From the NCBI GenBank assembly GCA_938010435.1, contig CALLUS010000028.1, forward strand, positions 1 to 63,509: a stretch of 63,509 nt of DNA, given 5' to 3'. Below are positions 54,203 to 63,406 of this stretch, piece after piece; position 1 is the first letter of the stretch, and each line of letters begins with the position of its first letter. The DNA is from an uncultured Rhizobiaceae group bacterium (GTDB taxonomy: Bacteria > Pseudomonadota > Alphaproteobacteria > Rhizobiales > Rhizobiaceae). The notes below the pieces were generated by a model. It was not told where the DNA came from. It made no database searches and saw nothing but the letters and a program-made list of their open reading frames with translations. Made by a program: the position numbers and the translations under genes.

Positions 54203-55222
54203 ATGCGCGGTCTACAAATCATAACGTTGGCAATGACAGCAGTTCTGACTGCAGCCTGCAGCCAATCTGACAATACGCTCGAAAGCTCCACAACAGGCAA
54301 TCCAGTGGTCGTGGATAAACCACTATCAACCGGTGCACCGGCTGTCGCCCGCATCAACAAAGCGGGCGGCACAAAAATTGCCGTTCTTGTAAATGAAACA
54401 CCGATCACAACCAACGACATTAAGCGCCGTGCTGCTTTTGTAAAATTACGCCGCATGAAGGGCAACAGCCGTTCAATTGCGAAGAAAGAACTAATTGAAG
54501 AAGCCATGAAAATGAAGGAAGCGAAGCGCATTAGAACGGTTGTTTCTGACAAAGAAGTGGATGCCGCTTATATTCGCTTTGCAAAAAGCAATAAAATGCC
54601 TGTGAACGTTCTGACTAAAATTTTGAACCAACGCGGTGTGACCCAACGTGGGTTTAAGCAATATATTCGAGCTCAAATGAGCTGGCAGCGTGCTGTTGGT
54701 GCCCGTTTGCGCGCAACGGGTGGCCGAACAACCGGACAAGCTAAGCCAAATTATCAAACTTGGCTTCCCGACAAGAACAGTCAGGGAAAACAAGAAAAAG
54801 AATACACAATTCAACAAGTGGTGTTCATTGTCCCAGCTGCAAAACGTAGTGCAATTCTATCAAGTCGTACAGCACAGGCTAAACGTTTCAGAACACGCAT
54901 GAATGGATGTAGCAACACAAAGCAACTTGCAACATCTCTGACAGATGTCACAGTTCGAGACCTTGGTCGTATTCGCGAGCATAAATTACCACCACGGTGG
55001 GCTAAAGACATCAAAACAACAGCGGCTGGAAAAGTTACTCGTGTTCAACAAACAGAAAAAGGCGCAGAAATGCTTGCAGTCTGTAACGAACGCAGCGTTC
55101 AGAGCACGGCTCCTGTAGGCAACGATGACTTGTTTAGCGGCAACGTGCAAAAACAAGCGAGCGCTTTGGACAAATCCTATCTTGAGGAACTGCGCAAAGT
55201 AGCCGTGATCAAAGAGCGGTAG
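54203..55222 (+). CDS. surA: SurA-like periplasmic chaperone, possible lipoprotein
   Basis: A 339-residue SurA-type protein placed between lptD and pdxA, its standard position. The N-terminal signal has LTAAC with a candidate lipobox cysteine (C19), so this copy may be lipid-anchored rather than free. The SurA N-domain helices follow (ITTNDIKRRAAFVKLRR; VDAAYIRFAKSNKM). The parvulin domain is degenerate, as in many alphaproteobacterial members. It assists folding of outer-membrane proteins such as LptD. The ATG at 54203 gives the signal peptide; a frame 14 codons longer does not. Confidence 0.8.
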   Translation: MRGLQIITLAMTAVLTAACSQSDNTLESSTTGNPVVVDKPLSTGAPAVARINKAGGTKIAVLVNETPITTNDIKRRAAFVKLRRMKGNSRSIAKKELIEEAMKMKEAKRIRTVVSDKEVDAAYIRFAKSNKMPVNVLTKILNQRGVTQRGFKQYIRAQMSWQRAVGARLRATGGRTTGQAKPNYQTWLPDKNSQGKQEKEYTIQQVVFIVPAAKRSAILSSRTAQAKRFRTRMNGCSNTKQLATSLTDVTVRDLGRIREHKLPPRWAKDIKTTAAGKVTRVQQTEKGAEMLAVCNERSVQSTAPVGNDDLFSGNVQKQASALDKSYLEELRKVAVIKER

Positions 55223-55254
55223 GTGCTGCATCTCGAGATTGGCGTGTTAATTTA

Positions 55255-56292
55255 GTGACCAACCAGTCCCCTCTTCTTGTTTCCATCGGTGAACCTTCCG
55301 GTATCGGGCCAGATATTTTGTTAAAGGTTTGGACCGGAATCCAAAGTGGCGATATACAAAATATTAGCGCTTTCGCCATTGTTGGAGATCCAAATCATTT
55401 GGCCCAACGTGCGGAAGTTCTCGGTATCAAATTCGCCAGCGAAATTTGCGCAACTCCTGCTGATGTCCTTTCCATATTCAGCACAGGAAAAGCACTGCCG
55501 ATCATTCCTTTGAACAACAAGCTTGTAGGTTTACCCGCTACTCCCGTTTCTAGTGATGCGGTAGGTATTGTTGAATCCATTGAAATATGTGTCAGTTGGA
55601 TCAAGAATGGACATGCCCGCGCCGTTGTGACTTTGCCGATCAATAAGAAGTCGCTTTATGATGTGGGGTTTGAATATCCCGGCCATACGGAATTTTTAGG
55701 CGCACTTTGTGAAGGTTGGACTGACAATAACACGCCCTTGCGGCCTGTTATGATGCTGGCAGGGCCGGATTTACGAGCAGTGCCTGTCACGATCCATATT
55801 CCATTGAAAGACGTTCCATCCATACTATCGACAAAGGATATTTTGGAAACGGTTCGTATTGTCACCCGCGATCTCAATATCAGATTGGGAATTGCTTCAC
55901 CACGCATTGCCGTTTCAGGCCTCAATCCTCACGCAGGCGAAGGTGGCGCTTTAGGCACTGAAGACGAATCCATCATTGTACCGGCTATCCAACAACTGAA
56001 ATCAGAAGGCATTAATTGTTGGGGGCCTTTGCCTGCCGATACAATGTTTCATGCGGCAGCGCGTGCAACGTATGATGCAGCCGTTTGTATGTATCATGAT
56101 CAAGCACTCATTCCAGCGAAGGCGTTGGCGTTTGATGATTCTGTGAACGTCACTTTAGGCCTACCAATTGTGCGCACCTCACCGGACCATGGCACCGCTT
56201 TCGACATCGCTGGCACGGGTAAAGCCAATCCTGCGAGCTTCATTGCAGCGCTGCGCATGGCAGATCAAATGAGTTCTGGAGCCAGCGTATGA
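55255..56292 (+). CDS. pdxA: 4-hydroxythreonine-4-phosphate dehydrogenase
   Basis: A 345-residue metal-dependent NAD enzyme of vitamin B6 synthesis. It oxidises 4-phosphohydroxy-L-threonine. Landmarks: [13 protein letters not shown] at the start, the zinc-binding HTEFLG, and [16 protein letters not shown] followed by [11 protein letters not shown]. The start is a GTG. It overlaps the rsmA start by four bases (ATGA), as is usual for the pdxA-rsmA pair. Confidence 0.97.
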   Translation: MTNQSPLLVSIGEPSGIGPDILLKVWTGIQSGDIQNISAFAIVGDPNHLAQRAEVLGIKFASEICATPADVLSIFSTGKALPIIPLNNKLVGLPATPVSSDAVGIVESIEICVSWIKNGHARAVVTLPINKKSLYDVGFEYPGHTEFLGALCEGWTDNNTPLRPVMMLAGPDLRAVPVTIHIPLKDVPSILSTKDILETVRIVTRDLNIRLGIASPRIAVSGLNPHAGEGGALGTEDESIIVPAIQQLKSEGINCWGPLPADTMFHAAARATYDAAVCMYHDQALIPAKALAFDDSVNVTLGLPIVRTSPDHGTAFDIAGTGKANPASFIAALRMADQMSSGASV

Positions 56293-57170
56293 GCCACATT
56301 GACACCCTGCCCCCGCTGCGAGACGTTATTCAAAAGTACGGCTTGGCAGCCAAGAAAGCTTTGGGGCAGAATTTTCTGCTTGATCTCAACATCACAATGA
56401 AAGTGGCTCGTGCCGCTGGCGATCTTGAAAATGTCACTGTTCTGGAGATTGGGCCTGGACCCGGTGGTCTTACGCGATCTCTTTTAGCCAGTGGTGCACA
56501 GCGTGTGATTGCCATTGAGCGTGACGAACGCTGCCTTCCTGCTTTGCAAGAAATATCAGAGGCTTTTGAAGGTCGACTGACAGTGATTGCAGGTGATGCA
56601 CTGGAATTGGACCACAAGCAGATCCTCCGCGACAATGGTGTTGATTTGGCAAATGATCGCATCAAAATTGCAGCCAACCTGCCCTATAATATAGCAACAC
56701 CCTTGTTCACGGATTGGATCAGCGAAAGACAATGGCCCCCTTATTGGGAAAGCATGGCGCTGATGTTTCAAAAGGAAGTTGCCCAACGCATCGTCGCCAA
56801 TCATGAAGACAAGGCTTGGGGGCGTCTTGGCGTTCTTTCCAACTGGCGCACGAATTGTGACATTGCATTTGATTTACCACCGCAAGCTTTTACACCATCG
56901 CCAAAGGTCACGTCCTCCGTTATTATGGTTTCGCCCAATGCAGAACCTTTGCCCGTCAAGCAAAAAACTTTAGAACAAGTTACTCAAGCTGCCTTTGGAC
57001 AGAGACGTAAAATGTTGCGTCAAAGCATGAAGGGACTGGGTGGAGAAGAGTTGCTCAATTCCGTAGGCATTAAACCCACGCGCAGGGCTGAAGAATTGTC
57101 CATGGAAGATTTTGTGTCTATCGCACAATTCATGGAGAAGCGTTCAAGTAAGTCAGAGCTTGATCTTTAA
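56289..57170 (+). CDS. rsmA: 16S rRNA dimethyladenosine transferase
   Basis: A 293-residue KsgA/RsmA enzyme that dimethylates two adjacent adenines in helix 45 of 16S rRNA. The conserved motifs are [11 protein letters not shown] at the N-terminus, [14 protein letters not shown] for SAM binding and [10 protein letters not shown] as the catalytic loop. Length normal. It ends the operon that started with lptF. Resistance to kasugamycin normally follows loss of this gene. Confidence 0.97.
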   Translation: MSHIDTLPPLRDVIQKYGLAAKKALGQNFLLDLNITMKVARAAGDLENVTVLEIGPGPGGLTRSLLASGAQRVIAIERDERCLPALQEISEAFEGRLTVIAGDALELDHKQILRDNGVDLANDRIKIAANLPYNIATPLFTDWISERQWPPYWESMALMFQKEVAQRIVANHEDKAWGRLGVLSNWRTNCDIAFDLPPQAFTPSPKVTSSVIMVSPNAEPLPVKQKTLEQVTQAAFGQRRKMLRQSMKGLGGEELLNSVGIKPTRRAEELSMEDFVSIAQFMEKRSSKSELDL

Positions 57171-57240
57171 TCTCGATGCCATTTGCATTCTAATTGTAAG
57201 TCGGCAAGTTTGAATGGAATGAAACCGCGATTTCAATCCA

Positions 57241-58713
57241 ATGAGTCAGCCAAATATCATCCTTATAATGTCAGACAATCAGCCAGCAGATTTGCTGGGA
57301 TGCTATGGCAATGACGAAGTTAAAACTCCGCATCTCGATAAAATTGCAGAAAATGGTATTCGCTTTAAAAATGCCTATTGCGTCAACGCCATGTGTTCTC
57401 CATGCCGCGCATCTGTTCTGACCGGCTTAATGCCGAGCCAACATGGCGTCCACAACTGGTTGGACGACACATTGATGACAAAGTGGCCGCACAATTGGTC
57501 AGCTGTAGGTGAGTATCAAAATTTCCCCACCCTGTTGAAACAAGCCGGTTATGCGACCGCGCTGATTGGGAAATATCACTTAGGTGTTCCCTTTGAACCG
57601 CAATTGGCGTTCGATCATTGGGTGACATTTCCCCACGGCCACACATCAAGCTTTTACGGTAATGAAGTAATCGACCAAGAAAAACAATATCGTTTTGAAG
57701 GGCACACGGTCGACTTCTTTACGGACAAAACCGTCGATTATATCAAAGCTCAAAAAGAAAAGGATGAACCCTTTTTTGCCTTTGTGCCATTTAACGGGCC
57801 GTATGGACATTGGCCTTCCATAAAAGGACGTGCTGAAAACGAATTCGCTGACCTGTATGACGAAGCCACCATGTCTTCCATCCCGCGTGAAGGTTTGGAC
57901 ACAAAAGTGCTAGACCGATTTGGGATGCGTATCACTGAGGGCGACGGTGAAATAAGAGAGCAATTCAAAGGACCACTTCTGCTGCCCAATAACGTGGAGT
58001 CTTTGCGCAACTATTTCAGCCAAGTGAGTTTGATTGATCACGGCGTTGGGAAAATTGAAAATGCTCTTCGTGATACAGGGATGCGTGAAAACACAATCAT
58101 AATCTACACATCGGACCATGGATTTTCCCTCGGGCATAATGGCATTTGGGGGCATGGTATGGCCACATGGCCTGCTACGACGCATCGTCCCTCATTCAAT
58201 ATTCCACTCATTTTATCTGGTGCCCCCCTCAAACAACACGATAGTGTTTGTGATGAAATGGTCAGTCAGATCGATCTATTTCCAACCCTACTCAAACTTG
58301 CCGGAATAAACCCCAAGACATCGCTGCCAAGCGCAGCCAATGATTGGAGCGGGTATTTAAACGGCGAAACCCAGCATTGGCCTGAAGCGGTGTTTATGGA
58401 ACAGGAGGAAACCCGTGCTGTACGCACAAAAGACTGGCTTTATATGAAACGTTTTGACGGCGCTGCTTCTTATCCGCTGAATAATGAATTCTACGACTTA
58501 CAGTCTGATTGGGCTGAAAAGAACAATCTAATCGACTCGTCCGGCCATGAGCGGATCAAATTGGAACTGAATCAAAAAATCGACAGTTTCTTTTCTGTCC
58601 ATTCCGAAAGCGAATACGATTTATGGTCCGGCGGTAGTGCTAAATCCAATGTTTCGATGGCAGCTTTTTGGAAGGACGCTTGGGGCGAGAACTGGACGAC
58701 CGAGTTCGGTTGA
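57241..58713 (+). CDS. Sulfatase family protein (formylglycine type)
   Basis: A 490-residue type I sulfatase, hydrolysing a sulfate ester. The signature is CSPCRASVLTG with the C52-x-P-x-R56 core, so C52 should be converted to formylglycine by a maturase that is not in this window. The N-terminal SDNQ (residues 11-14) supplies the first metal-binding aspartate, and the second half has the conserved YTSDHGFSLGHNG. No signal peptide is evident, so it is probably cytoplasmic, which would suggest a small imported substrate. It stands between rsmA and gmk, normally adjacent in related bacteria. Substrate unknown. Confidence 0.92.
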   Translation: MSQPNIILIMSDNQPADLLGCYGNDEVKTPHLDKIAENGIRFKNAYCVNAMCSPCRASVLTGLMPSQHGVHNWLDDTLMTKWPHNWSAVGEYQNFPTLLKQAGYATALIGKYHLGVPFEPQLAFDHWVTFPHGHTSSFYGNEVIDQEKQYRFEGHTVDFFTDKTVDYIKAQKEKDEPFFAFVPFNGPYGHWPSIKGRAENEFADLYDEATMSSIPREGLDTKVLDRFGMRITEGDGEIREQFKGPLLLPNNVESLRNYFSQVSLIDHGVGKIENALRDTGMRENTIIIYTSDHGFSLGHNGIWGHGMATWPATTHRPSFNIPLILSGAPLKQHDSVCDEMVSQIDLFPTLLKLAGINPKTSLPSAANDWSGYLNGETQHWPEAVFMEQEETRAVRTKDWLYMKRFDGAASYPLNNEFYDLQSDWAEKNNLIDSSGHERIKLELNQKIDSFFSVHSESEYDLWSGGSAKSNVSMAAFWKDAWGENWTTEFG

Positions 58714-58738
58714 ACCGTAAAAGGCGTGAAACTGAGAA

Positions 58739-59401
58739 TTAGATCTCTTGATCCAACAGGTCAGCTACAAACTCATGCAATCCGATGCGGCGGTCTTTGC
58801 GAAGGCGTTCGGCGTTCAGGATCGATTTTACTTCCAGAAAACTCTTATCCAAATCATCGTTGATGATGATGTAATCATATTCGGACCAATGCTCCATTTC
58901 AGTGCGTGAATTTTTCAGTCGTTTTGCAATCACCTCTGATGCATCTTCAGCGCGACGCACCAAACGACTTTCCAACTCACTCATGGACGGTGGCAGAATG
59001 AAGATACTCACAATATCGGCGCGGGCCGTATCAAACATTTGCAATGCGCCCTGCCAATCGATGTCAAACAGCATATCACGCCCTTCTGACATGGCTTTTT
59101 GTACAGGCTCTAATGGCGTGCCGTAATAGTTCCCGTGCACTTCGGCCCATTCTAACAGGCCGCCATTGTCGCGCATGATTTCAAAATCGCGCTGCGAAAT
59201 AAAATGATAGTCCTTGCCGTCAATTTCGCTACCACGGCGTTCCCGCGTGGTGATAGAAACCGACAAGGATAGTTCTGGCTGGTCTCGCAATAGATTGCGC
59301 GCAAGTGTTGATTTTCCAGCACCTGAGGGAGAAGACATAACCAGCATCAAGCCACGGCGATCTATCCCAGCGGTCATGGGTTGGTGTATCTTTGCGGTCA
59401 T
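58739..59401 (-). CDS. gmk: Guanylate kinase
   Basis: A 220-residue enzyme that phosphorylates GMP to GDP. The P-loop is SPSGAGKST at about 24-32, and the GMP-binding region shows [17 protein letters not shown]. It lies 19 bases downstream of the yicC-like gene on the same strand, the normal gmk-yicC pair. The exact start is uncertain among ATGs at 59401 and 59377. Confidence 0.97.
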   Translation of the reverse strand: MTAKIHQPMTAGIDRRGLMLVMSSPSGAGKSTLARNLLRDQPELSLSVSITTRERRGSEIDGKDYHFISQRDFEIMRDNGGLLEWAEVHGNYYGTPLEPVQKAMSEGRDMLFDIDWQGALQMFDTARADIVSIFILPPSMSELESRLVRRAEDASEVIAKRLKNSRTEMEHWSEYDYIIINDDLDKSFLEVKSILNAERLRKDRRIGLHEFVADLLDQEI

Positions 59402-59420
59402 TTCTTCACCTGTGCACTGC

Positions 59421-60308
59421 CTACTCGACGTTCAAAACTTGTTCGCGAAACTGGTCGATGACCACTTTGAGTTCAAGTCCTGTTTCTGTGATCGAAAGAG
59501 AATTGGCTTTTGAACACAGAGTATTCGCCTCGCGGTTGAATTCCTGAGCCATAAATTCAAGCTTACGACCTACAGGGCTCCCCTGATTGATTAATTCGTG
59601 CGCAGAAATTGTGTGGGCGTTCAAACGGTCCAGTTCTTCGCGAATATCCGCTTTGGTAGCCAGAATTGCGGCTTCTTGGTGCAATCGATCGTGATCAAGA
59701 TTGCTGCTTTGGCTTTGCATCTCATCAATCTGGTCTGCATAGCGTTTGCGAATAGTTTCAATATCTGTCGAAGGGTCTGATTTTGCCTGATTGGTCAGAT
59801 TCTCAATTTGAGTGACTTGATCGAGCAGCACTTCGGCCAGTTCTTTGCCTTCTGCAATGCGATGATCTTGCATTGCTTTCAATGCATCGTTCAAACCCGC
59901 CAAAAGCGCTTTGTCAAATACTTCAGCCTCTGCTGTTTCCAACACAGGTTCAACAATCTCGGTTACACCACGTAAAGCTAATATTTGCGCTGCCGACGAT
60001 TTTTCGACTTCAATTGAACTTTCAATAGATTTCACGGCTTCCAACACACTTTGTAGAGTCTGCTCATTGACCGTAGGGAGTGGTGCTCTACTCTCGCCTT
60101 TCAAGGTAAGGCTCACTTGTAAATTGCCACGGTTCAAGTGGGCACCACATGCTTTGCGCACAGAGATTTCCAAGCGTTCAAACCCTTGTGGCAAACGCAA
60201 ACGAACATCTAAACCTTTGCCATTGACAGAACGCATTTCCCAAGTCCAAACAGCGCCATTGTGAATGCCACTGGCTCGCGAAAAGCCCGTCATGCTGCGT
60301 ATGCTCAA
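59421..60308 (-). CDS. yicC: YicC-family endoribonuclease
   Basis: A 295-residue protein starting [12 protein letters not shown], the family's signature opening. The C-terminal DUF1732-like region ends [10 protein letters not shown], and the intermediate [21 protein letters not shown] motif is strongly conserved. In Escherichia coli YicC is an endoribonuclease that acts on the RyhB small RNA. It overlaps the mltG stop by four bases, so translation is coupled, and precedes gmk. Confidence 0.94.
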   Translation of the reverse strand: MSIRSMTGFSRASGIHNGAVWTWEMRSVNGKGLDVRLRLPQGFERLEISVRKACGAHLNRGNLQVSLTLKGESRAPLPTVNEQTLQSVLEAVKSIESSIEVEKSSAAQILALRGVTEIVEPVLETAEAEVFDKALLAGLNDALKAMQDHRIAEGKELAEVLLDQVTQIENLTNQAKSDPSTDIETIRKRYADQIDEMQSQSSNLDHDRLHQEAAILATKADIREELDRLNAHTISAHELINQGSPVGRKLEFMAQEFNREANTLCSKANSLSITETGLELKVVIDQFREQVLNVE

Positions 60309-61531
60309 TTGCCATTACCTTCAGTGGTAGATTCACCCTGCTTGGCGGCTTCTTCTAATTGTTTCTTCCGCTCCGCTTCTTCTACTTGCTTCTTCCGCTC
60401 CGCTTCGACTGCCCGCCATTTCACCACATTGGCATTGTGTTCTTTCAAGGTTTTGGCAAATGCATGACCGCCCGTTCCATCGGCCACAAAGAAGAGATCA
60501 TCTGTCACCAACGGATTTGCCACGGCCTTCATAGATTCTATACCCGGGTTTGCAATTGGCGTCGGCGGTAAACCTTTGATCTGATAGGTGTTAAAAGGTG
60601 TTTTGCGCGCCAGCTCGGACTTTCTCAAACCGCCGCGATCTTTTGGTTTCCCCTGTCCGCCCCAAATTCCATAAATGATGGTCGGATCGGTTTCCAAACG
60701 CATGCCTTTGCGCAGACGATTTACAAACACCGAAGCCACATGAGCACGTTCACTACCAATACCCGTTTCTTTCTCCACGATGGACGCTAAAATGACGAGC
60801 TCTTCTGGAGATTTCAGCGGCAAATCTGGAACACGATTGGCCCAAACTTCGGCCAGCGCCTTCGCTTGTGCAGCTTTCAACCTATCTACAACCTGTTGAC
60901 GTGTGGTGCCGCGCGGGAATGAAAATGTACTTGGAAGCATAGACCCTTCGGCAGGTATCTCCGGAATGTCTCCCACCAATGTAGTGTCTGCACCAATGCG
61001 CTCCATAATGCGATATGATGTCCAACCTTCAGGAAACGTCAGTGAATACTCAATGGAACGACCTTCTGTAAGTTGTAGCATCACTTCGCGCATAGACATG
61101 CCTGATGTAAAACCAAACTCTCCAGCTTTCAGCTTATCGCCTTTGCCGGCGGCTTGTACACCACGCATGAACACACGCAGAACACCCTGCTCTTCAATAA
61201 TTCCAGCTTTTTCAAGACCGGGAATAATTGAACGGAAAGATGCCCCCTTTGGAACTTCAAATGTTGTTGCAGCTTGCAGCGGCCCCTTCGCTTCAAATTG
61301 ATTTTTGCCATGCCAAACCATGCCTGCAAAAACAACAGCGCCAACGATGGCTACAGTGAGCAGAAAATTAAAAAACCGGACCATCATGCCACGCGCACTG
61401 CGCGAACGTCGATTTTTACGCCCATCTTCCTCAATTTGAAGAAAATCCTTTGGCACTTCGCTTTGAAACGGTTCGCTGCGTGGCTGGTGGCTACCACGGC
61501 CATATTCGTTATTAGAATTTTGGTCGGACAC
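60305..61531 (-). CDS. mltG: Endolytic murein transglycosylase
   Basis: A 408-residue bitopic YceG-family enzyme that cleaves nascent glycan strands and sets glycan length. The cytoplasmic N-terminus is basic; a membrane helix spans about residues 52-73; a LysM-like segment precedes the catalytic domain. The catalytic glutamate is E253 in ASIVEKETG. The C-terminus carries a duplicated EAERKKQ(V/L)E repeat (residues 376-393). The start is a GTG. It shares the minus-strand unit with yicC and gmk. Confidence 0.95.
   Translation of the reverse strand: MSDQNSNNEYGRGSHQPRSEPFQSEVPKDFLQIEEDGRKNRRSRSARGMMVRFFNFLLTVAIVGAVVFAGMVWHGKNQFEAKGPLQAATTFEVPKGASFRSIIPGLEKAGIIEEQGVLRVFMRGVQAAGKGDKLKAGEFGFTSGMSMREVMLQLTEGRSIEYSLTFPEGWTSYRIMERIGADTTLVGDIPEIPAEGSMLPSTFSFPRGTTRQQVVDRLKAAQAKALAEVWANRVPDLPLKSPEELVILASIVEKETGIGSERAHVASVFVNRLRKGMRLETDPTIIYGIWGGQGKPKDRGGLRKSELARKTPFNTYQIKGLPPTPIANPGIESMKAVANPLVTDDLFFVADGTGGHAFAKTLKEHNANVVKWRAVEAERKKQVEEAERKKQLEEAAKQGESTTEGNGN
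60353..60406 (-). repeat. 27-base tandem duplication at the end of mltG
   Basis: Two nearly identical 27-base units encode EAERKKQVE and EAERKKQLE (residues 376-393). Simple duplication in a charged, probably periplasmic tail. Confidence 0.6.
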
Positions 61532-61666
61532 GAAAAAACACTCTCACTCAAAATGCCAAAGCACTGAACCACATGGAATCAAAGAAATGTGGCGATTTCA
61601 GGCAACTATACGCTCAGAACCACGCTTTCACAAACGCGTGAACATCCGCAAATCTTTCAGTTCATA

Positions 61667-62923
61667 TTAGACTTTGCGGAACACCAAAGAAGCGTTTGTG
61701 CCGCCAAAACCGAAGGAGTTGGACAAAACTGTGGTCAGTTCTTTGTCTTTGGATTTGTGCGCTACCATGTTGATCTGTGTCTCAGCATCTGGCGTGTCCA
61801 AATTCAATGTAGGCGGCAACTTGCTGTCACGCATCGCTTGCAAGCAGAAAATGGCTTCGACAGAACCCGCAGCGCCCAACAAATGGCCGATCGCTGATTT
61901 TGTGGACGACATGCTCAACTTTGAAGCCGTATCACCCACTATGCGTTCTACGGCACCCAGTTCCATTGTGTCTGCCATTGTGGATGTACCGTGAGCATTC
62001 ACATAATCGAGTTCGGAAGCTTCGATGCCAGCGCGCTTCAAGCTGGCTTTCATGGCGCGGAATGCACCTTCGTGATTTTCCGCAGGTGCTGTGATATGGA
62101 ATGCATCCCCAGACATGCCGTAGCCAATCAATTCGCCATAGATTTTTGCACCACGTGCTTTGGCATGTTCGTATTCTTCGAGAACCACGATGCCAGAACC
62201 TTCGCCCATGACGAAACCATCGCGGTCAGCGTCCCAAGGGCGAGAGGCTTTTTCGGGAGTATCGTTGAAATTAGTGGACAACGCTTTGCAGGCTGCAAAG
62301 CCAGCCAATGATATGCGGCATACAGGTGATTCTGCTCCGCCCGCCACCATCACATCTGCATCGCCAAGGGCGATCATACGACCGGCATCGCCAATTGCAT
62401 GGGCACCTGTTGAACATGCGGTCACAACAGAATGGTTAGGACCTTTCAGACCGTGCATGATCGAAACATAACCAGATGCCAGATTGATCAAACGGCCAGG
62501 AATAAAGAAAGGACTGACACGGCGTGGACCACGTTCAGCTAATAGCAGTGATGTTTGTTCAATGCCTTGCAATCCACCAATGCCAGAACCGATCATAGTG
62601 CCGGTGGCACATTTTTCGTCTTCTGTTTGCGGGTGCCAATTGGCATCATTTAAAGCTTGGGTCGCAGCGGAAACCGCATAGACGATGAAAGGGTCAACTT
62701 TGCGTTGTTCCTTAACTTCCATCCAATCATCCGGGTTGAAGTCTCCATCAGCCGTGTCGCCACGTGGAATTTGACATGCAATCTTTGCTGGAAGGTCTTC
62801 TACCTCAAAATCAGTTACGCGTTTTGCGGCATTTTTTCCCGCAAGGATATTTGACCAAGATGTTTCGGCATCCCCTCCCAAAGGAGAAACCATACCAATT
62901 CCAGTAACAACAACGCGTCTCAT
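61667..62923 (-). CDS. fabF: Beta-ketoacyl-ACP synthase II
   Basis: A 418-residue condensing enzyme that extends acyl-ACP with malonyl-ACP in fatty-acid elongation. The active-site cysteine is C170 in TACSTGAHAIGDA, and the two catalytic histidines are H311 (NAHGTSTMADT) and H347 (AIGHLLGAAGS). Full length with canonical thiolase fold. It lies downstream of acpP, separated by an intrinsic terminator, so part of its transcription is likely to read through or start locally. Confidence 0.98.
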   Translation of the reverse strand: MRRVVVTGIGMVSPLGGDAETSWSNILAGKNAAKRVTDFEVEDLPAKIACQIPRGDTADGDFNPDDWMEVKEQRKVDPFIVYAVSAATQALNDANWHPQTEDEKCATGTMIGSGIGGLQGIEQTSLLLAERGPRRVSPFFIPGRLINLASGYVSIMHGLKGPNHSVVTACSTGAHAIGDAGRMIALGDADVMVAGGAESPVCRISLAGFAACKALSTNFNDTPEKASRPWDADRDGFVMGEGSGIVVLEEYEHAKARGAKIYGELIGYGMSGDAFHITAPAENHEGAFRAMKASLKRAGIEASELDYVNAHGTSTMADTMELGAVERIVGDTASKLSMSSTKSAIGHLLGAAGSVEAIFCLQAMRDSKLPPTLNLDTPDAETQINMVAHKSKDKELTTVLSNSFGFGGTNASLVFRKV

Positions 62924-62963
62924 TCGATGACCCTTACGTAAACAATTCGGGGCTTAAATACAC

Positions 62964-62994
62964 AAAAAGGCGTGGCAACAAAGCTGCCAACGCC
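62964..62994 (-). terminator. Intrinsic terminator between acpP and fabF
   Basis: On the minus strand GGCGTTGGCA (62985-62994) pairs with TGCCACGCC (62969-62977) with one bulged base, followed by a T tract (TTTTTGTG). It lies about 29 bases after the acpP stop, allowing acpP to be made in excess over fabF. Confidence 0.7.
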
Positions 62995-63022
62995 CTTCTG
63001 CAAATACACATTCAAAACCTGA

Positions 63023-63259
63023 TTAGGCTTTGTTGGCGTCCAGATATTTCACAGCATCTGCAACTGTCTGAATTGTTTCAGCCGCATCATCTGGAATTTC
63101 AACGCCAAACTCTTCTTCAAATGCCATCACAAGCTCAACAGTGTCGAGGCTGTCAGCGCCCAAATCATCGATAAAGGATGCACCTTCAACAACTTTGTCT
63201 TCTTCAACACCAAGATGCTCAACAACAATCTTGCGTACGCGGTCTGCGACGTCGCTCAT
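63023..63259 (-). CDS. acpP: Acyl carrier protein
   Basis: A 78-residue acidic carrier protein that bears the growing acyl chain on a phosphopantetheine arm. The attachment serine is S37 in [11 protein letters not shown]. Length and helix pattern are typical. The gene sits in the fabG-acpP-fabF order. Its transcript is framed by a terminator downstream and two hairpins upstream. Confidence 0.98.
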   Translation of the reverse strand: MSDVADRVRKIVVEHLGVEEDKVVEGASFIDDLGADSLDTVELVMAFEEEFGVEIPDDAAETIQTVADAVKYLDANKA

Positions 63260-63282
63260 GGCTATATCCTTACGTTCTTTGT

Positions 63283-63320
63283 GGGCTTTCGCCCGGTTTT
63301 GAAGCCGCCGAGTGTGGCGG
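63283..63320 (-). promoter_or_regulatory. Two hairpins in the acpP leader
   Basis: On the minus strand, CCGCC (63316-63320) pairs with GGCGG (63305-63309) around ACACTC, and GGGC-GAAA-GCCC (63283-63294) forms a tetraloop hairpin 10 bases later, then the acpP start follows. They may stabilise the mRNA or terminate fabG readthrough (no T tract). Confidence 0.4.
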
Positions 63321-63339
63321 ATCGTCTAATTCTCGGTGG

Positions 63340-63367
63340 CCTATAACAGAGAACTGTCGCCACGCAA
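63340..63367 (-). promoter_or_regulatory. Possible promoter of acpP
   Basis: Minus-strand TTGCGT (63362-63367), a 16-base spacer, and TATAGG (63340-63345). The -35 element is weak and spacing slightly short, but it lies between fabG and acpP, where acpP commonly has its own promoter. Confidence 0.3.
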
Positions 63368-63406
63368 ACATTTTCGACACGCAACAGGTTGCGCGCCAAC
63401 TTATAC

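Noticed and set aside
62160-62471. 103-codon plus-strand frame within fabF
   Set aside because: Shadow frame of fabF with no features of its own.
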